Shown piece after piece: positions 1 to 5,619 of a stretch of 5,648 nucleotides of DNA. The number at the start of each line of letters is the position of its first letter. The stretch's first letter is position 1. The translations under genes and the position numbers were made by a program. The DNA lies in the NCBI GenBank assembly GCA_937928455.1, contig CALFUG010000326.1, positions 1 through 5,648 of the forward strand, in the 5' to 3' direction. Source of the DNA: an uncultured Clostridia bacterium. Lineage in GTDB: Bacteria > Bacillota > Clostridia > Peptostreptococcales > Anaerovoracaceae. Below the pieces are notes generated by a model. It was not told where the DNA came from. It ran no database searches and saw only the letters and a list, made by a program, of their open reading frames with translations.

Positions 1-20
1 CGGATGTCTTCGTTGCTCAT
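1..20 (-). CDS. N-terminal fragment of an unidentified leftward gene
   Basis: Only the first six codons are inside the window. Reading leftward they give M-S-N-E-D-I, starting from the ATG whose complement lies at 18-20. The start is supported by a strong GGAGG (complement at 26-30) with a 5-nt spacer, the same layout as the other well-supported starts here. The fragment is too short to assign a family or function. The gene is divergent from the glyoxalase gene, so the two share the intergenic region 21-134. Confidence 0.6.
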
Positions 21-48
21 TATTTCCTCCAATGATATACTATGGGTA

Positions 49-75
49 TTGTTGATGGGGTATTTCTACTATAAA
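49..75 (+). promoter_or_regulatory. Weak candidate promoter for the glyoxalase gene
   Basis: TTGTTG at 49-54 and TATAAA at 70-75 resemble sigma-A -35 and -10 elements. The -10 matches five of six consensus bases. The spacer is only 15 nt and the -35 matches just the TTG, so this is a weak call. A second AT-rich hexamer, TATATT at 84-89, has no good -35 partner. No convincing promoter could be placed for the leftward gene that shares this region. Confidence 0.22.
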
Positions 76-91
76 GTCTACACTATATTCG

Positions 92-115
92 GGGGAATGG
101 AAAGGCGAATTCCCC
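92..115 (+). other. Stem-loop in the glyoxalase leader
   Basis: GGGGAAT at 92-98 pairs perfectly with ATTCCCC at 109-115, giving a 7-bp stem and a 10-nt loop; G91 and T116 can add a G-U pair. The stem ends 7 nt before the Shine-Dalgarno AAGGAGG at 123-129. It has no following T-run, so it is not an intrinsic terminator. It would lie in the 5' leader of the glyoxalase mRNA and could affect stability or translation, or be a protein-binding dyad. Its function is inferred only from position. Confidence 0.35.
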
Positions 116-134
116 TTTGTTCAAGGAGGAAAAA

Positions 135-503
135 ATGAAATTTCAGCAATATCACAGTTGCATTACCGTGTTGGATTTGGATAAGTCCTTGGAATTTTAC
201 AAAGAGGCTTTGGGGTTGGTTGTGCGACGACGCAAAGATGGGCCGGATGGTTCTTTTGTCATCGTATATTTGGGAAATCCAGAAGAAGAAGCCCAATTGG
301 AGCTGACTTGGTACCGGGATCGTAAGACCCCCTACAATTTGGGAGACAACGAAATTCATATTGGTTTCCGGGTAGATGATTTTGAAGAGGCGCATAAAAA
401 GCATCAAGAAATGGGAGTCATTTGTTTCGAAAATCATGAGATGGGATTATACTTCATTCAGGATCCGGACGGCTACTGGATGGAAGTGGTTCCTATTCGT
501 TAA
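135..503 (+). CDS. gloA: Glyoxalase I-like VOC family protein (lactoylglutathione lyase)
   Basis: This 122-residue protein has the vicinal oxygen chelate fold of two beta-alpha-beta-beta-beta modules. It likely isomerises the hemithioacetal of methylglyoxal and a low-molecular-weight thiol to an S-lactoyl thioester, a cytosolic detoxification step. The four expected metal ligands are visible: H7 (in YHSCI), E56 (in LELT), H75 (in NEIHIGF) and E117 (in YWMEVVP). Their order and spacing match the Glo1 H/E/H/E set. The DPDGYWMEV ending is typical. The length fits compact bacterial, usually Ni/Co-dependent, glyoxalase I rather than the longer Zn-type. The ATG at 135 is chosen because a perfect AAGGAGG lies at 123-129 with a 5-nt spacer; the upstream in-frame TTG at 117 overlaps that site and is rejected. 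No glyoxalase II gene is adjacent. The thiol substrate cannot be inferred, since many clostridia lack glutathione. Another VOC lyase activity is possible. Confidence 0.85.
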   Translation: MKFQQYHSCITVLDLDKSLEFYKEALGLVVRRRKDGPDGSFVIVYLGNPEEEAQLELTWYRDRKTPYNLGDNEIHIGFRVDDFEEAHKKHQEMGVICFENHEMGLYFIQDPDGYWMEVVPIR

Positions 504-566
504 GTGGTAACCAGGATATACAAGAGATATATAGGAAGGTCAAGACGTAGAAGATAATCCGGGCAT

Positions 567-653
567 AAAAAACAAAGAAATCAAAGAAAGTAAAAAAGTA
601 AAGAAGACAAAAAGCACAAAGAGATAAAGAAAACCACAAGAAGAAAGGAAGGG
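567..653 (+). other. Purine-rich, T-poor leader upstream of the HD gene
   Basis: In these 87 bases only 12 are pyrimidines and only four are T. AAAG-type units recur roughly every 8-9 nt (for example at 574, 583, 600, 618 and 626). The stretch lies in the 161-nt gap between the glyoxalase stop and the HD start, which otherwise has no recognisable terminator or promoter. As RNA it would be almost unstructured and could serve as a ribosome standby site. I see no coding signal: the frame with the fewest stops is broken by TAA at about 625. Confidence 0.5.
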
Positions 654-664
654 CGACAAGGATT

Positions 665-1210
665 ATGATGACAAGAGAACAGGGGTTGGATTTGGTTAAA
701 AAATATAACCGGGAGGAATTCCATATTACCCATGCCACCACGGTGGAGTGTGTAATGAGGTATTTTGCGGAAAAGCTGGGCTACGGTGAGGAAGCGGATT
801 TTTGGGCCATGGTGGGGCTTCTTCATGATATTGACTTTGAGATGTGGCCGGAAGAACATTGTAAAAAAGCCCCGGAGCTTTTAAAGGAAGCCGGGGCGGA
901 TGACCGTTTGATTCATGCGGTAGTCAGTCATGGATATGGTCTTTGCACCGATGTGGCGCCGGAGCATGAGATGGAAAAAGTACTGTTTGCCACGGATGAA
1001 CTCACCGGTCTAATCGGAGCATGTGCTCTCATGCGCCCATCCAAAAGCGTGATGGACATGGAGTATAGTTCCGTGAAAAAGAAATTTAAGGATAAAAAAT
1101 TTGCGGCTGGATGTAGCCGGGACGTAATCCAACAGGGGGCAGAGATCCTGGGATGGGAACTGGAAGCCTTGATTACGGAGACGCTGGAAGCGATGAAAAC
1201 TTGTGGGTAA
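665..1210 (+). CDS. HD-domain metal-dependent phosphohydrolase of unknown substrate
   Basis: This 181-residue soluble protein carries the HD superfamily metal-binding signature: H23 (in ITHATTVE), the H54-D55 doublet (in GLLHDIDFE) and D111 (in FATDELTGLIGA), with H84 and H89 as possible extra ligands. HD proteins hydrolyse phosphate esters, including nucleotides and cyclic nucleotides. This short, single-domain, HDIG-like form is common in clostridia and has no well-established substrate. No sensor, GGDEF, nucleotidyltransferase or RNA-binding domain is fused to it. The start is ambiguous by one codon: ATG at 665 is 11 nt from GGAAGGG (647-653), while ATG at 668 is 6 nt from AAGG (658-661). 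It follows the glyoxalase gene by 161 nt in the same direction with no terminator between. Its last 38 bases overlap the 3' end of the opposing adaptor gene. Family call firm; function unknown. Confidence 0.85.
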   Translation: MMTREQGLDLVKKYNREEFHITHATTVECVMRYFAEKLGYGEEADFWAMVGLLHDIDFEMWPEEHCKKAPELLKEAGADDRLIHAVVSHGYGLCTDVAPEHEMEKVLFATDELTGLIGACALMRPSKSVMDMEYSSVKKKFKDKKFAAGCSRDVIQQGAEILGWELEALITETLEAMKTCG

Positions 1211-2315
1211 CATCTGTGGCTTTCACAAAAGTGCCGTTGCTCAGTTGATTGTCGGGAGATAGGATAACCGATTCTCCCGGCGTAAGGCCGGTAATGATTT
1301 CCGTGAAATCACGGCCTTTTAATCCAACCATCACTTCCCGTTCCACGGCTTTTCGGCCCTCAACCACAAAGACAAAGCTTTGTTGGTCTCTTTCATAGAC
1401 GGCCGTTTTGGGTACGCGAGTGGCCTCTGGATGTTGGTCAATGGTGATTTCTACATCGATGGTGCTCCCCAATCGGGGAGCTTTTTCTTGGCCCAAATCA
1501 ATCTCGACTCGTACCCGTTTCTGTTGGATTCCCAAGTCGGAGAGCTGGTCCTGGGCCTTGATATGAACCTTTCTAACCTGGGCGGAAGAATCTTCATAGT
1601 TGCCTTCCTGGCTGGTGAGAAGCACCGGATCTCCCGGGGTTACCAAGTCCGCGTCGGAAGCAATTAAGTCGCAGACCACATAGATGTCATCCAAGTTGGA
1701 GATTTCCAGGATTGGGGCGCTGGCTAAAATCGTTTCTCCCTCTTTGGCGAAAATGCCGGTAATCACACCCCCAATGGGCGCCGTTAATCCAGCGGTTCCA
1801 GAGGAGGATGCATAGCTTTCGATACTGTATGCCAAGGCATCCACTTGCGCTGCCAACTGGTTGGCTGCGGCTTGGGCTTGACTGTATTCTTGCTGGCTGA
1901 CGGCGCCTTGTTCATATAGGAGCCGGCTTTTGTTGGCGGCATCTTGTGCCAGGGCATATTGGGACTGCAAGACTCTTAACTGGGATTGTTGACTTTTTAA
2001 ATCCAGGGAAGCCGAAGACCCTTCTCCTGTCAGCAGCAAATCTCCTTCCGAAACGGCGTCTCCTTCCTCCACTAATAAGCCTCGAATTTCTCCGGTTTGC
2101 TTGGCGGTGAGAATGAGGGCACTTTCGGATTCTACGGTGCCGGCTTCTTTAATCACCTCAGCAACCGGCCCTTGGGAAACATGGGCGGTTTCCACTGGGG
2201 TTCCGGAGAGAAGGACAGCGGCCACAATGAGAATGAAAACCAACAACAGCATAGCTGCCAGCAGGGATTTCTTTCTTTTCGAAAGGTTCTTCCATAGGGA
2301 TTTCAGTTTTTCCAT
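1173..2315 (-). CDS. Membrane-anchored HlyD/MacA-like adaptor subunit of the ABC exporter
   Basis: This 380-residue membrane fusion protein is the outer-face adaptor of the exporter. In order it shows a positively charged N-terminus, one membrane anchor (about 18-37), a first lipoyl half-motif (about 65-97, with EIRGLLVEEGDAVSEGD), an alpha-helical coiled-coil hairpin rich in Q and A (about 102-170), the second lipoyl half (about 177-206, TAPIGGVITGIFAKEGE), a beta-barrel (about 210-292) and a membrane-proximal domain (about 298-362). There is no lipobox cysteine, so it is held by the TM helix. At the hairpin tip K129, L133 and S140 match the spacing of the R-L-S motif by which Gram-negative adaptors contact TolC, with Lys for Arg. 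The ATG at 2315 follows AAGGAG (complement 2324-2329) by 8 nt; that site overlaps the permease stop codon, implying coupled translation. The tail after about residue 365 (about 14 residues, ending SSLPASP) extends past the usual family end and reads antisense into the HD gene. Confidence 0.9.
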   Translation of the reverse strand: MEKLKSLWKNLSKRKKSLLAAMLLLVFILIVAAVLLSGTPVETAHVSQGPVAEVIKEAGTVESESALILTAKQTGEIRGLLVEEGDAVSEGDLLLTGEGSSASLDLKSQQSQLRVLQSQYALAQDAANKSRLLYEQGAVSQQEYSQAQAAANQLAAQVDALAYSIESYASSSGTAGLTAPIGGVITGIFAKEGETILASAPILEISNLDDIYVVCDLIASDADLVTPGDPVLLTSQEGNYEDSSAQVRKVHIKAQDQLSDLGIQQKRVRVEIDLGQEKAPRLGSTIDVEITIDQHPEATRVPKTAVYERDQQSFVFVVEGRKAVEREVMVGLKGRDFTEIITGLTPGESVILSPDNQLSNGTFVKATDVTHKFSSLPASP

Positions 2316-2323
2316 AACGGTTA

Positions 2324-2330
2324 CTCCTTA
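2324..2330 (-). promoter_or_regulatory. Adaptor ribosome binding site overlapping the permease stop
   Basis: On the minus strand TAAGGAG contains both the permease TAA stop (complement 2328-2330) and the AAGGAG Shine-Dalgarno of the adaptor, 8 nt before its ATG. A ribosome finishing the permease is therefore positioned to reinitiate on the adaptor, which would couple their synthesis. Confidence 0.75.
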
Positions 2331-4682
2331 CGATTCTCGGCTTTTTAGAGCCTTTAGAAAATCTAATTTTTGTATTTTTCGATAGGTGGCCAATTGGGCC
2401 AACAGGATAAATAATATGGTGTAAATGGTGGCAAGGACGTATGCATGGAGGGAAGGGGATAAGTCCAAATGATAAATATCTGTAGTGAAGGCTTCGCTAC
2501 TGTAGTAGGAGAACCACCTTCCTACGGGTATACCCAACAGGATGCCCACACCCAAAAGGATATTATTTTCCTTCAGAATGAGTTGGAAAATTTCCTTGCG
2601 GGTAAATCCCATCACTCGCAAGGAGGAAAATTCCAGCTCCCGGGAGGACAAGTTTACCATGGTAGCATTATACACGATAGCAAAGCCCAATACACCAGAA
2701 AACAGCACCATGAAGGCGATGGACAGATATGTCATGGTCATGTATTCCTGATAAACGGCCTGAGAGTCCTTGCTGGACATGACGGAAGAAATGTTGGAAG
2801 CCTTTATTAGCTTTTGTTGGATCAAAGGATCGTCCGAATCCAAATATACACCATTCACCAGGCCTTTTTCGAAGAGAAGGGCCCCCATGTAGTCCAAATC
2901 CATGTAGCCATTCATTCCCAGGGTTTGTTTTACCTGTCCCGCCACCTGGACCATTTCATTTTCTCTGCCGGGGAGGTAATGCTGGATTTCCACCCAGTCA
3001 CCCGTTTTTACATTCAACACCTGGGCCATGTTTTGAGAGAGAAGGATTCCTTCTGCGGGAACCTTCTGGGGCAAACTCTCCGGGTCCTTTAGATGAATAA
3101 ACCGGGAGTTTGGGTCTAGACCGATAATCACAGCGGAAGCTTCCCGATGGCCGTTGGTCAGGGTGAAAGGAGCCTCTAGGCGACCTTCCATCTCATCTTC
3201 TTCCACCTGGATGATGTGAGGAAGATCATAAAGATCATGCTTTTCCACAGGCTGCTTTAACGAAATGTTATAGCCCATGGTCTGGAATTCGGTGAAGTGT
3301 TTCACCATCATATCGTCCATGACAGAGGTCATGCTATTGGTGAAGGTCATCATACCAAAGGTGAGGGCAACACCGGCTAAGACAAATAAGCTGCGTTTCT
3401 TGTTGCGAAATAAGTTCTTTATGGCCAGCTTCTGACTAAAGGAAAGTTGTTTCCAGAAATGAGTCCAGTTTTCTAAAAATATGCGTTTTCCTCCCTTGGG
3501 TATCTCTGAACCCATGGCATCGGCGGGGGCGATTTTCATCACACCCCGGGCCCCCAGTAGACCGGAAAGGATACAAATGGTGGCAGAAAGCAGCATGGCG
3601 ATGAATATATAGGAGTAGTAAAAGTTCATGGTTAACATGGGGATGTGGAAAAAGTCCAGATACAGCCTGGTCATAGCTCCTGCCAGTGCCATTCCAAGTA
3701 CAGACCCTACGGCACCGCCCAATAAGCCAGCCACCAATGCGTATTTTACATAATGCATCAACACCGCCCTGTTGGAATATCCAATGGCCTTCAGGATCCC
3801 AATTTTCATACGGTCCCGCTTCACCATACGTCCCAGCATCATCATGAGAATCAGGCCGGCCACCAACAGAAACAGAATGGGGACGGAGTTGGCCATTAGT
3901 TGCAGGTTTTCCAATTCCAAATCGATGACCGCATTGCTGAGATGGGTTTCCCTCGTCACCACTTGAGTAACTCCGAAGGGACGAAATTGTTCTTTCAGGC
4001 GATCCACCAAAAAGTCTTCATCGGTATCGGGTTGATAGGATACCAAAAGCTCATTATAATTGCCTGCCAGGCCGGTAACCCTTTGGGCAAAAAGATGTTC
4101 TACATAGAGCACCCCAAAGTTTTCATTATCCGGTAACAAAGACTGGGCACTTTCTACCAGATAAATGTGTTCCGGGTTGGCGATAATACCAGCCACCTCC
4201 ATGGAATATACTACGCCATTTATTTGGATTCTTAATGGGTCCTGGGGACCAATGTTCCGGGCATTGGCAAATTGTTCCACGACCAGCACTTCCTTGGGAT
4301 TTTGAAGGAGGTGGCCTTCTAATAAGGTGGGCCAAGATAAGGGATCGGACGAGTTGGTGGATAAGATCTGAAGATTCACCCTTTGATTGGGGTCTTCCGT
4401 AATTAACCGGCCATCGGTGTGAATGCGCCCCATAACTTGCTCCACATCCGGGTGGAGGGAGGCTCTCTCTATCTGTTGTGCGGGGAAGGCTTCCGCTTGG
4501 AGAAAGAGATGGGGAAAGCGATTTTCTTCGTAGTAGTCATCCACCGTATTTCGCATATTGATGGAAGTCATGTTCATGGAAGTGAACACCACAATACCCG
4601 TGACGATAATCACTAGGATGGCGATAAACTGACTTTTGGAGTTTTGAATCATGCGTAAGAGCATGAAATCGATTTTCTTCAT
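2328..4682 (-). CDS. FtsX/MacB-family ABC transporter permease with two FtsX modules, 8 TM
   Basis: This 784-residue integral membrane protein is the transmembrane subunit of the exporter. By hydropathy TM1 is about 18-36, then a large extracellular domain (about 37-265), TM2-4 (about 266-286, 310-336, 355-377), a cytosolic linker, TM5 (about 430-448), a second extracellular domain (about 449-649) and TM6-8 (about 650-672, 705-727, 746-766). This is a tandem duplication of the four-TM MacB/FtsX core. Both halves keep the cytoplasmic coupling segment before the third helix of the module: KIGILKAIGYSNRAV at about 293-307 and ELEFSSLRVMGFTRKEIF at about 682-699. Such permeases act in mechanotransmission or substrate extrusion rather than classical channel transport. 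The substrate is not evident. The start at 4682 is the best available, but no Shine-Dalgarno precedes it; it lies 18 nt after the ATPase stop, in the same frame. Confidence 0.9.
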   Translation of the reverse strand: MKKIDFMLLRMIQNSKSQFIAILVIIVTGIVVFTSMNMTSINMRNTVDDYYEENRFPHLFLQAEAFPAQQIERASLHPDVEQVMGRIHTDGRLITEDPNQRVNLQILSTNSSDPLSWPTLLEGHLLQNPKEVLVVEQFANARNIGPQDPLRIQINGVVYSMEVAGIIANPEHIYLVESAQSLLPDNENFGVLYVEHLFAQRVTGLAGNYNELLVSYQPDTDEDFLVDRLKEQFRPFGVTQVVTRETHLSNAVIDLELENLQLMANSVPILFLLVAGLILMMMLGRMVKRDRMKIGILKAIGYSNRAVLMHYVKYALVAGLLGGAVGSVLGMALAGAMTRLYLDFFHIPMLTMNFYYSYIFIAMLLSATICILSGLLGARGVMKIAPADAMGSEIPKGGKRIFLENWTHFWKQLSFSQKLAIKNLFRNKKRSLFVLAGVALTFGMMTFTNSMTSVMDDMMVKHFTEFQTMGYNISLKQPVEKHDLYDLPHIIQVEEDEMEGRLEAPFTLTNGHREASAVIIGLDPNSRFIHLKDPESLPQKVPAEGILLSQNMAQVLNVKTGDWVEIQHYLPGRENEMVQVAGQVKQTLGMNGYMDLDYMGALLFEKGLVNGVYLDSDDPLIQQKLIKASNISSVMSSKDSQAVYQEYMTMTYLSIAFMVLFSGVLGFAIVYNATMVNLSSRELEFSSLRVMGFTRKEIFQLILKENNILLGVGILLGIPVGRWFSYYSSEAFTTDIYHLDLSPSLHAYVLATIYTILFILLAQLATYRKIQKLDFLKALKSRES

Positions 4683-4693
4683 TGGCTTATGGG

Positions 4694-4707
4694 GTGGTCT
4701 CTACCAC
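4694..4707 (-). other. Small hairpin at the ATPase-permease junction
   Basis: On the minus strand GTGGT-AGAG-ACCAC forms a perfect 5-bp stem with a 4-nt loop. The ATPase TAG stop (complement 4701-4703) spans the stem-loop boundary, and the stem ends 11 nt before the permease ATG. No GGAGG-like sequence is present in the gap. The hairpin may influence termination, reinitiation or stop-codon behaviour; this is inference from position only. Confidence 0.35.
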
Positions 4708-5402
4708 TTGATATCTTCCACGTTCAGGGGGCTTTTTTCCAGAATATCCTCGATGATTTGGCCGCTTCTCATTTTAATCACCCGATCGGCAATGCGGGCA
4801 ATGTCTCCATTGTGGGTAATCACCAGAAGGGTCTTGCCCATTTCCCGGTTCACTCGTTTTAAGAGAGAGAGAATGGAAATGCCCGTATTATAATCCAAGG
4901 CGCCGGTGGGTTCATCACAGAGAAGAATTTCCGGGTTCTTCGCCACCGCCCGGGCAATGGAGACTCGTTGCTGTTCTCCTCCACTGAGTTGGGAAGGAAA
5001 ATGGTCCTGACGTTGCGAAAGATCCACCGCTTCCATTACCTGGTCGATATCCAGAGGATTTTGAGAAATTTCTGTGGCTAATTCCACATTTTCTCGCGCG
5101 GTGAGATTGGCCATGATATTATAGAATTGAAATACAAAGCCCACCTTATTTCGGCGGTATGCGGTTAATTCTCGTTCATTGTATGCGGTGATTTCTTCAT
5201 CCCGTAAAAAAACTTGACCCCGGGTGGGAGTGTCCATGCCGCCAATGAGGTTGAGTAGCGTGCTTTTGCCGGAGCCGCTGGGGCCTAAAATAACCACAAA
5301 CTCCCCCTCCTCCACTTGGAAGGTGGTGTCTACCAGGGCTTTTACTTCCACTTCCCCCATTTGGTAAGACTTGCTTAAATTCCGGGTAGATAGGATGGCC
5401 AT
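4701..5402 (-). CDS. MacB/LolD-type ABC transporter ATP-binding protein
   Basis: This 233-residue cytosolic ATPase powers the adjacent permease. All nucleotide-binding motifs are intact: Walker A GPSGSGKST at 40-48, Q-loop Q92 (in FVFQFYN), ABC signature LSGGEQ at 139-144, Walker B ILLCDE at 159-164, D-loop GALD at 167-170 and switch H197 (in VITHN). The overall pattern, with an MGEVEVKAL A-loop region and FQFYNIMANLTARENVEL after the Q-loop, is characteristic of the MacB/LolD/FtsE export-type subfamily that partners FtsX-fold permeases. The start ATG at 5402 has AGAGGAGA (complement 5411-5418) 8 nt upstream. It is first in the three-gene leftward operon. It ends with TAG, whereas the other four stop codons visible here are TAA, and the permease follows 18 nt later in the same frame. 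Confidence 0.95.
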   Translation of the reverse strand: MAILSTRNLSKSYQMGEVEVKALVDTTFQVEEGEFVVILGPSGSGKSTLLNLIGGMDTPTRGQVFLRDEEITAYNERELTAYRRNKVGFVFQFYNIMANLTARENVELATEISQNPLDIDQVMEAVDLSQRQDHFPSQLSGGEQQRVSIARAVAKNPEILLCDEPTGALDYNTGISILSLLKRVNREMGKTLLVITHNGDIARIADRVIKMRSGQIIEDILEKSPLNVEDIKW

Positions 5403-5450
5403 AGATGGGTTCTCCTCTCGTCATATTTAAAGGAAAGGCTATTGTGTGCC

Positions 5451-5465
5451 AGATATTCGATATCT
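5451..5465. repeat. 15-bp palindrome in the exporter operon leader
   Basis: AGATAT-TCG-ATATCT is a perfect inverted repeat with 6-bp arms and a 3-nt centre. It lies about 25-40 nt downstream of the predicted exporter promoter start site, ahead of the ATPase ribosome binding site. It could be a repressor operator or a weak AU-rich mRNA hairpin. The AT-only arms lower its significance. Confidence 0.35.
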
Positions 5466-5467
5466 TA

Positions 5468-5489
5468 TAAATACATTTCGTAAATACAT
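5468..5489. repeat. Direct repeat near the exporter transcription start
   Basis: TAAATACAT occurs at 5468-5476 and again at 5481-5489, a 9-bp exact direct repeat with a 13-bp period (ATGTATTTA twice on the transcribed minus strand). It overlaps the predicted start site and initial transcribed region of the exporter operon, a position suited to a regulator, though none is identified. Confidence 0.4.
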
Positions 5490-5494
5490 ATACA

Positions 5495-5523
5495 AGTATA
5501 GAGAAAACATGGAATATAATCAA
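5495..5523 (-). promoter_or_regulatory. Predicted sigma-A promoter of the exporter operon
   Basis: On the minus strand TTGATT (complement 5518-5523) and TATACT (complement 5495-5500) are separated by exactly 17 nt. They match the sigma-A consensus at four of six and five of six positions. Transcription would begin near 5488, leaving an approximately 85-nt leader before the ATPase start. The -10 element sits inside a short dyad, TATAC-AA-GTATA at 5489-5500. No other promoter is apparent inside the operon. Confidence 0.6.
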
Positions 5524-5531
5524 GGCTTCCG

Positions 5532-5595
5532 GCCTTTGCTTCTGATTGACAGGGCCCTGGGCGGGGTATATTATGGTTATAGTGTTAGCAAAGGC
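5532..5595. repeat. 9-bp inverted repeat spanning the rightward promoter
   Basis: GCCTTTGCT at 5532-5540 is the exact reverse complement of AGCAAAGGC at 5587-5595. The first arm lies between the two divergent -35 elements and the second near the rightward start site; their centres are 55 bp apart. Such spacing would fit a regulator binding two sites and looping the promoter, but this is inference. Confidence 0.4.
5546..5574 (+). promoter_or_regulatory. Near-consensus sigma-A promoter for the rightward gene
   Basis: A perfect -35 TTGACA at 5546-5551 and a -10 TATTAT at 5569-5574 (five of six consensus bases) are separated by 17 nt. Transcription should start near 5581, about 39 nt before the ATG at 5620. 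The spacer is unusually GC-rich. Its -35 lies 22 bp from that of the divergent exporter promoter, so both promoters share one regulatory region. Confidence 0.75.
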
Positions 5596-5599
5596 TAAC
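5584..5599. promoter_or_regulatory. Candidate operator dyad at the rightward transcription start
   Basis: GTTAGC-AAAG-GCTAAC is a perfect 6-bp inverted repeat with a 4-nt centre, beginning about 3 nt after the predicted start site, a classic repressor position. The TTAG...CTAA half-sites recall DtxR/IdeR-family metal-repressor boxes, but the spacing differs from the IdeR consensus. The assignment to a regulator family is therefore speculative; it could also be a short 5' mRNA hairpin. Confidence 0.45.
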
Positions 5600-5619
5600 T
5601 CTTTGTTATGGAGGAAAAT

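Noticed and set aside
117..134. TTG at 117 as a longer start for the glyoxalase
   Set aside because: The extra six codons run through the perfect AAGGAGG that serves the ATG at 135.
505..513. TGGTAACCA after the glyoxalase stop as a terminator
   Set aside because: It is a loopless short palindrome with no T-run.
493..859. Leftward ORFs encoding F/L-rich hydrophobic peptides
   Set aside because: They are the antisense of the purine-rich spacer and HD gene; the apparent hydrophobicity is a composition artefact and no ribosome site precedes them.
1253..1279. CGGGAGA/TCTCCCG hairpin as a terminator for the HD gene
   Set aside because: The 7-bp stem has a 13-nt loop, no T-run follows, and it lies inside the adaptor coding region.
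2097..3092. Several rightward ORFs of 66-113 codons within the adaptor and permease region
   Set aside because: All are antisense to genes with clear family features and show no recognisable domain or supporting ribosome site.
4126..4335. Leftward 69-codon ORF in another frame of the permease
   Set aside because: The permease frame is continuous and conserved-looking here; this is a shadow, not a frameshifted gene.
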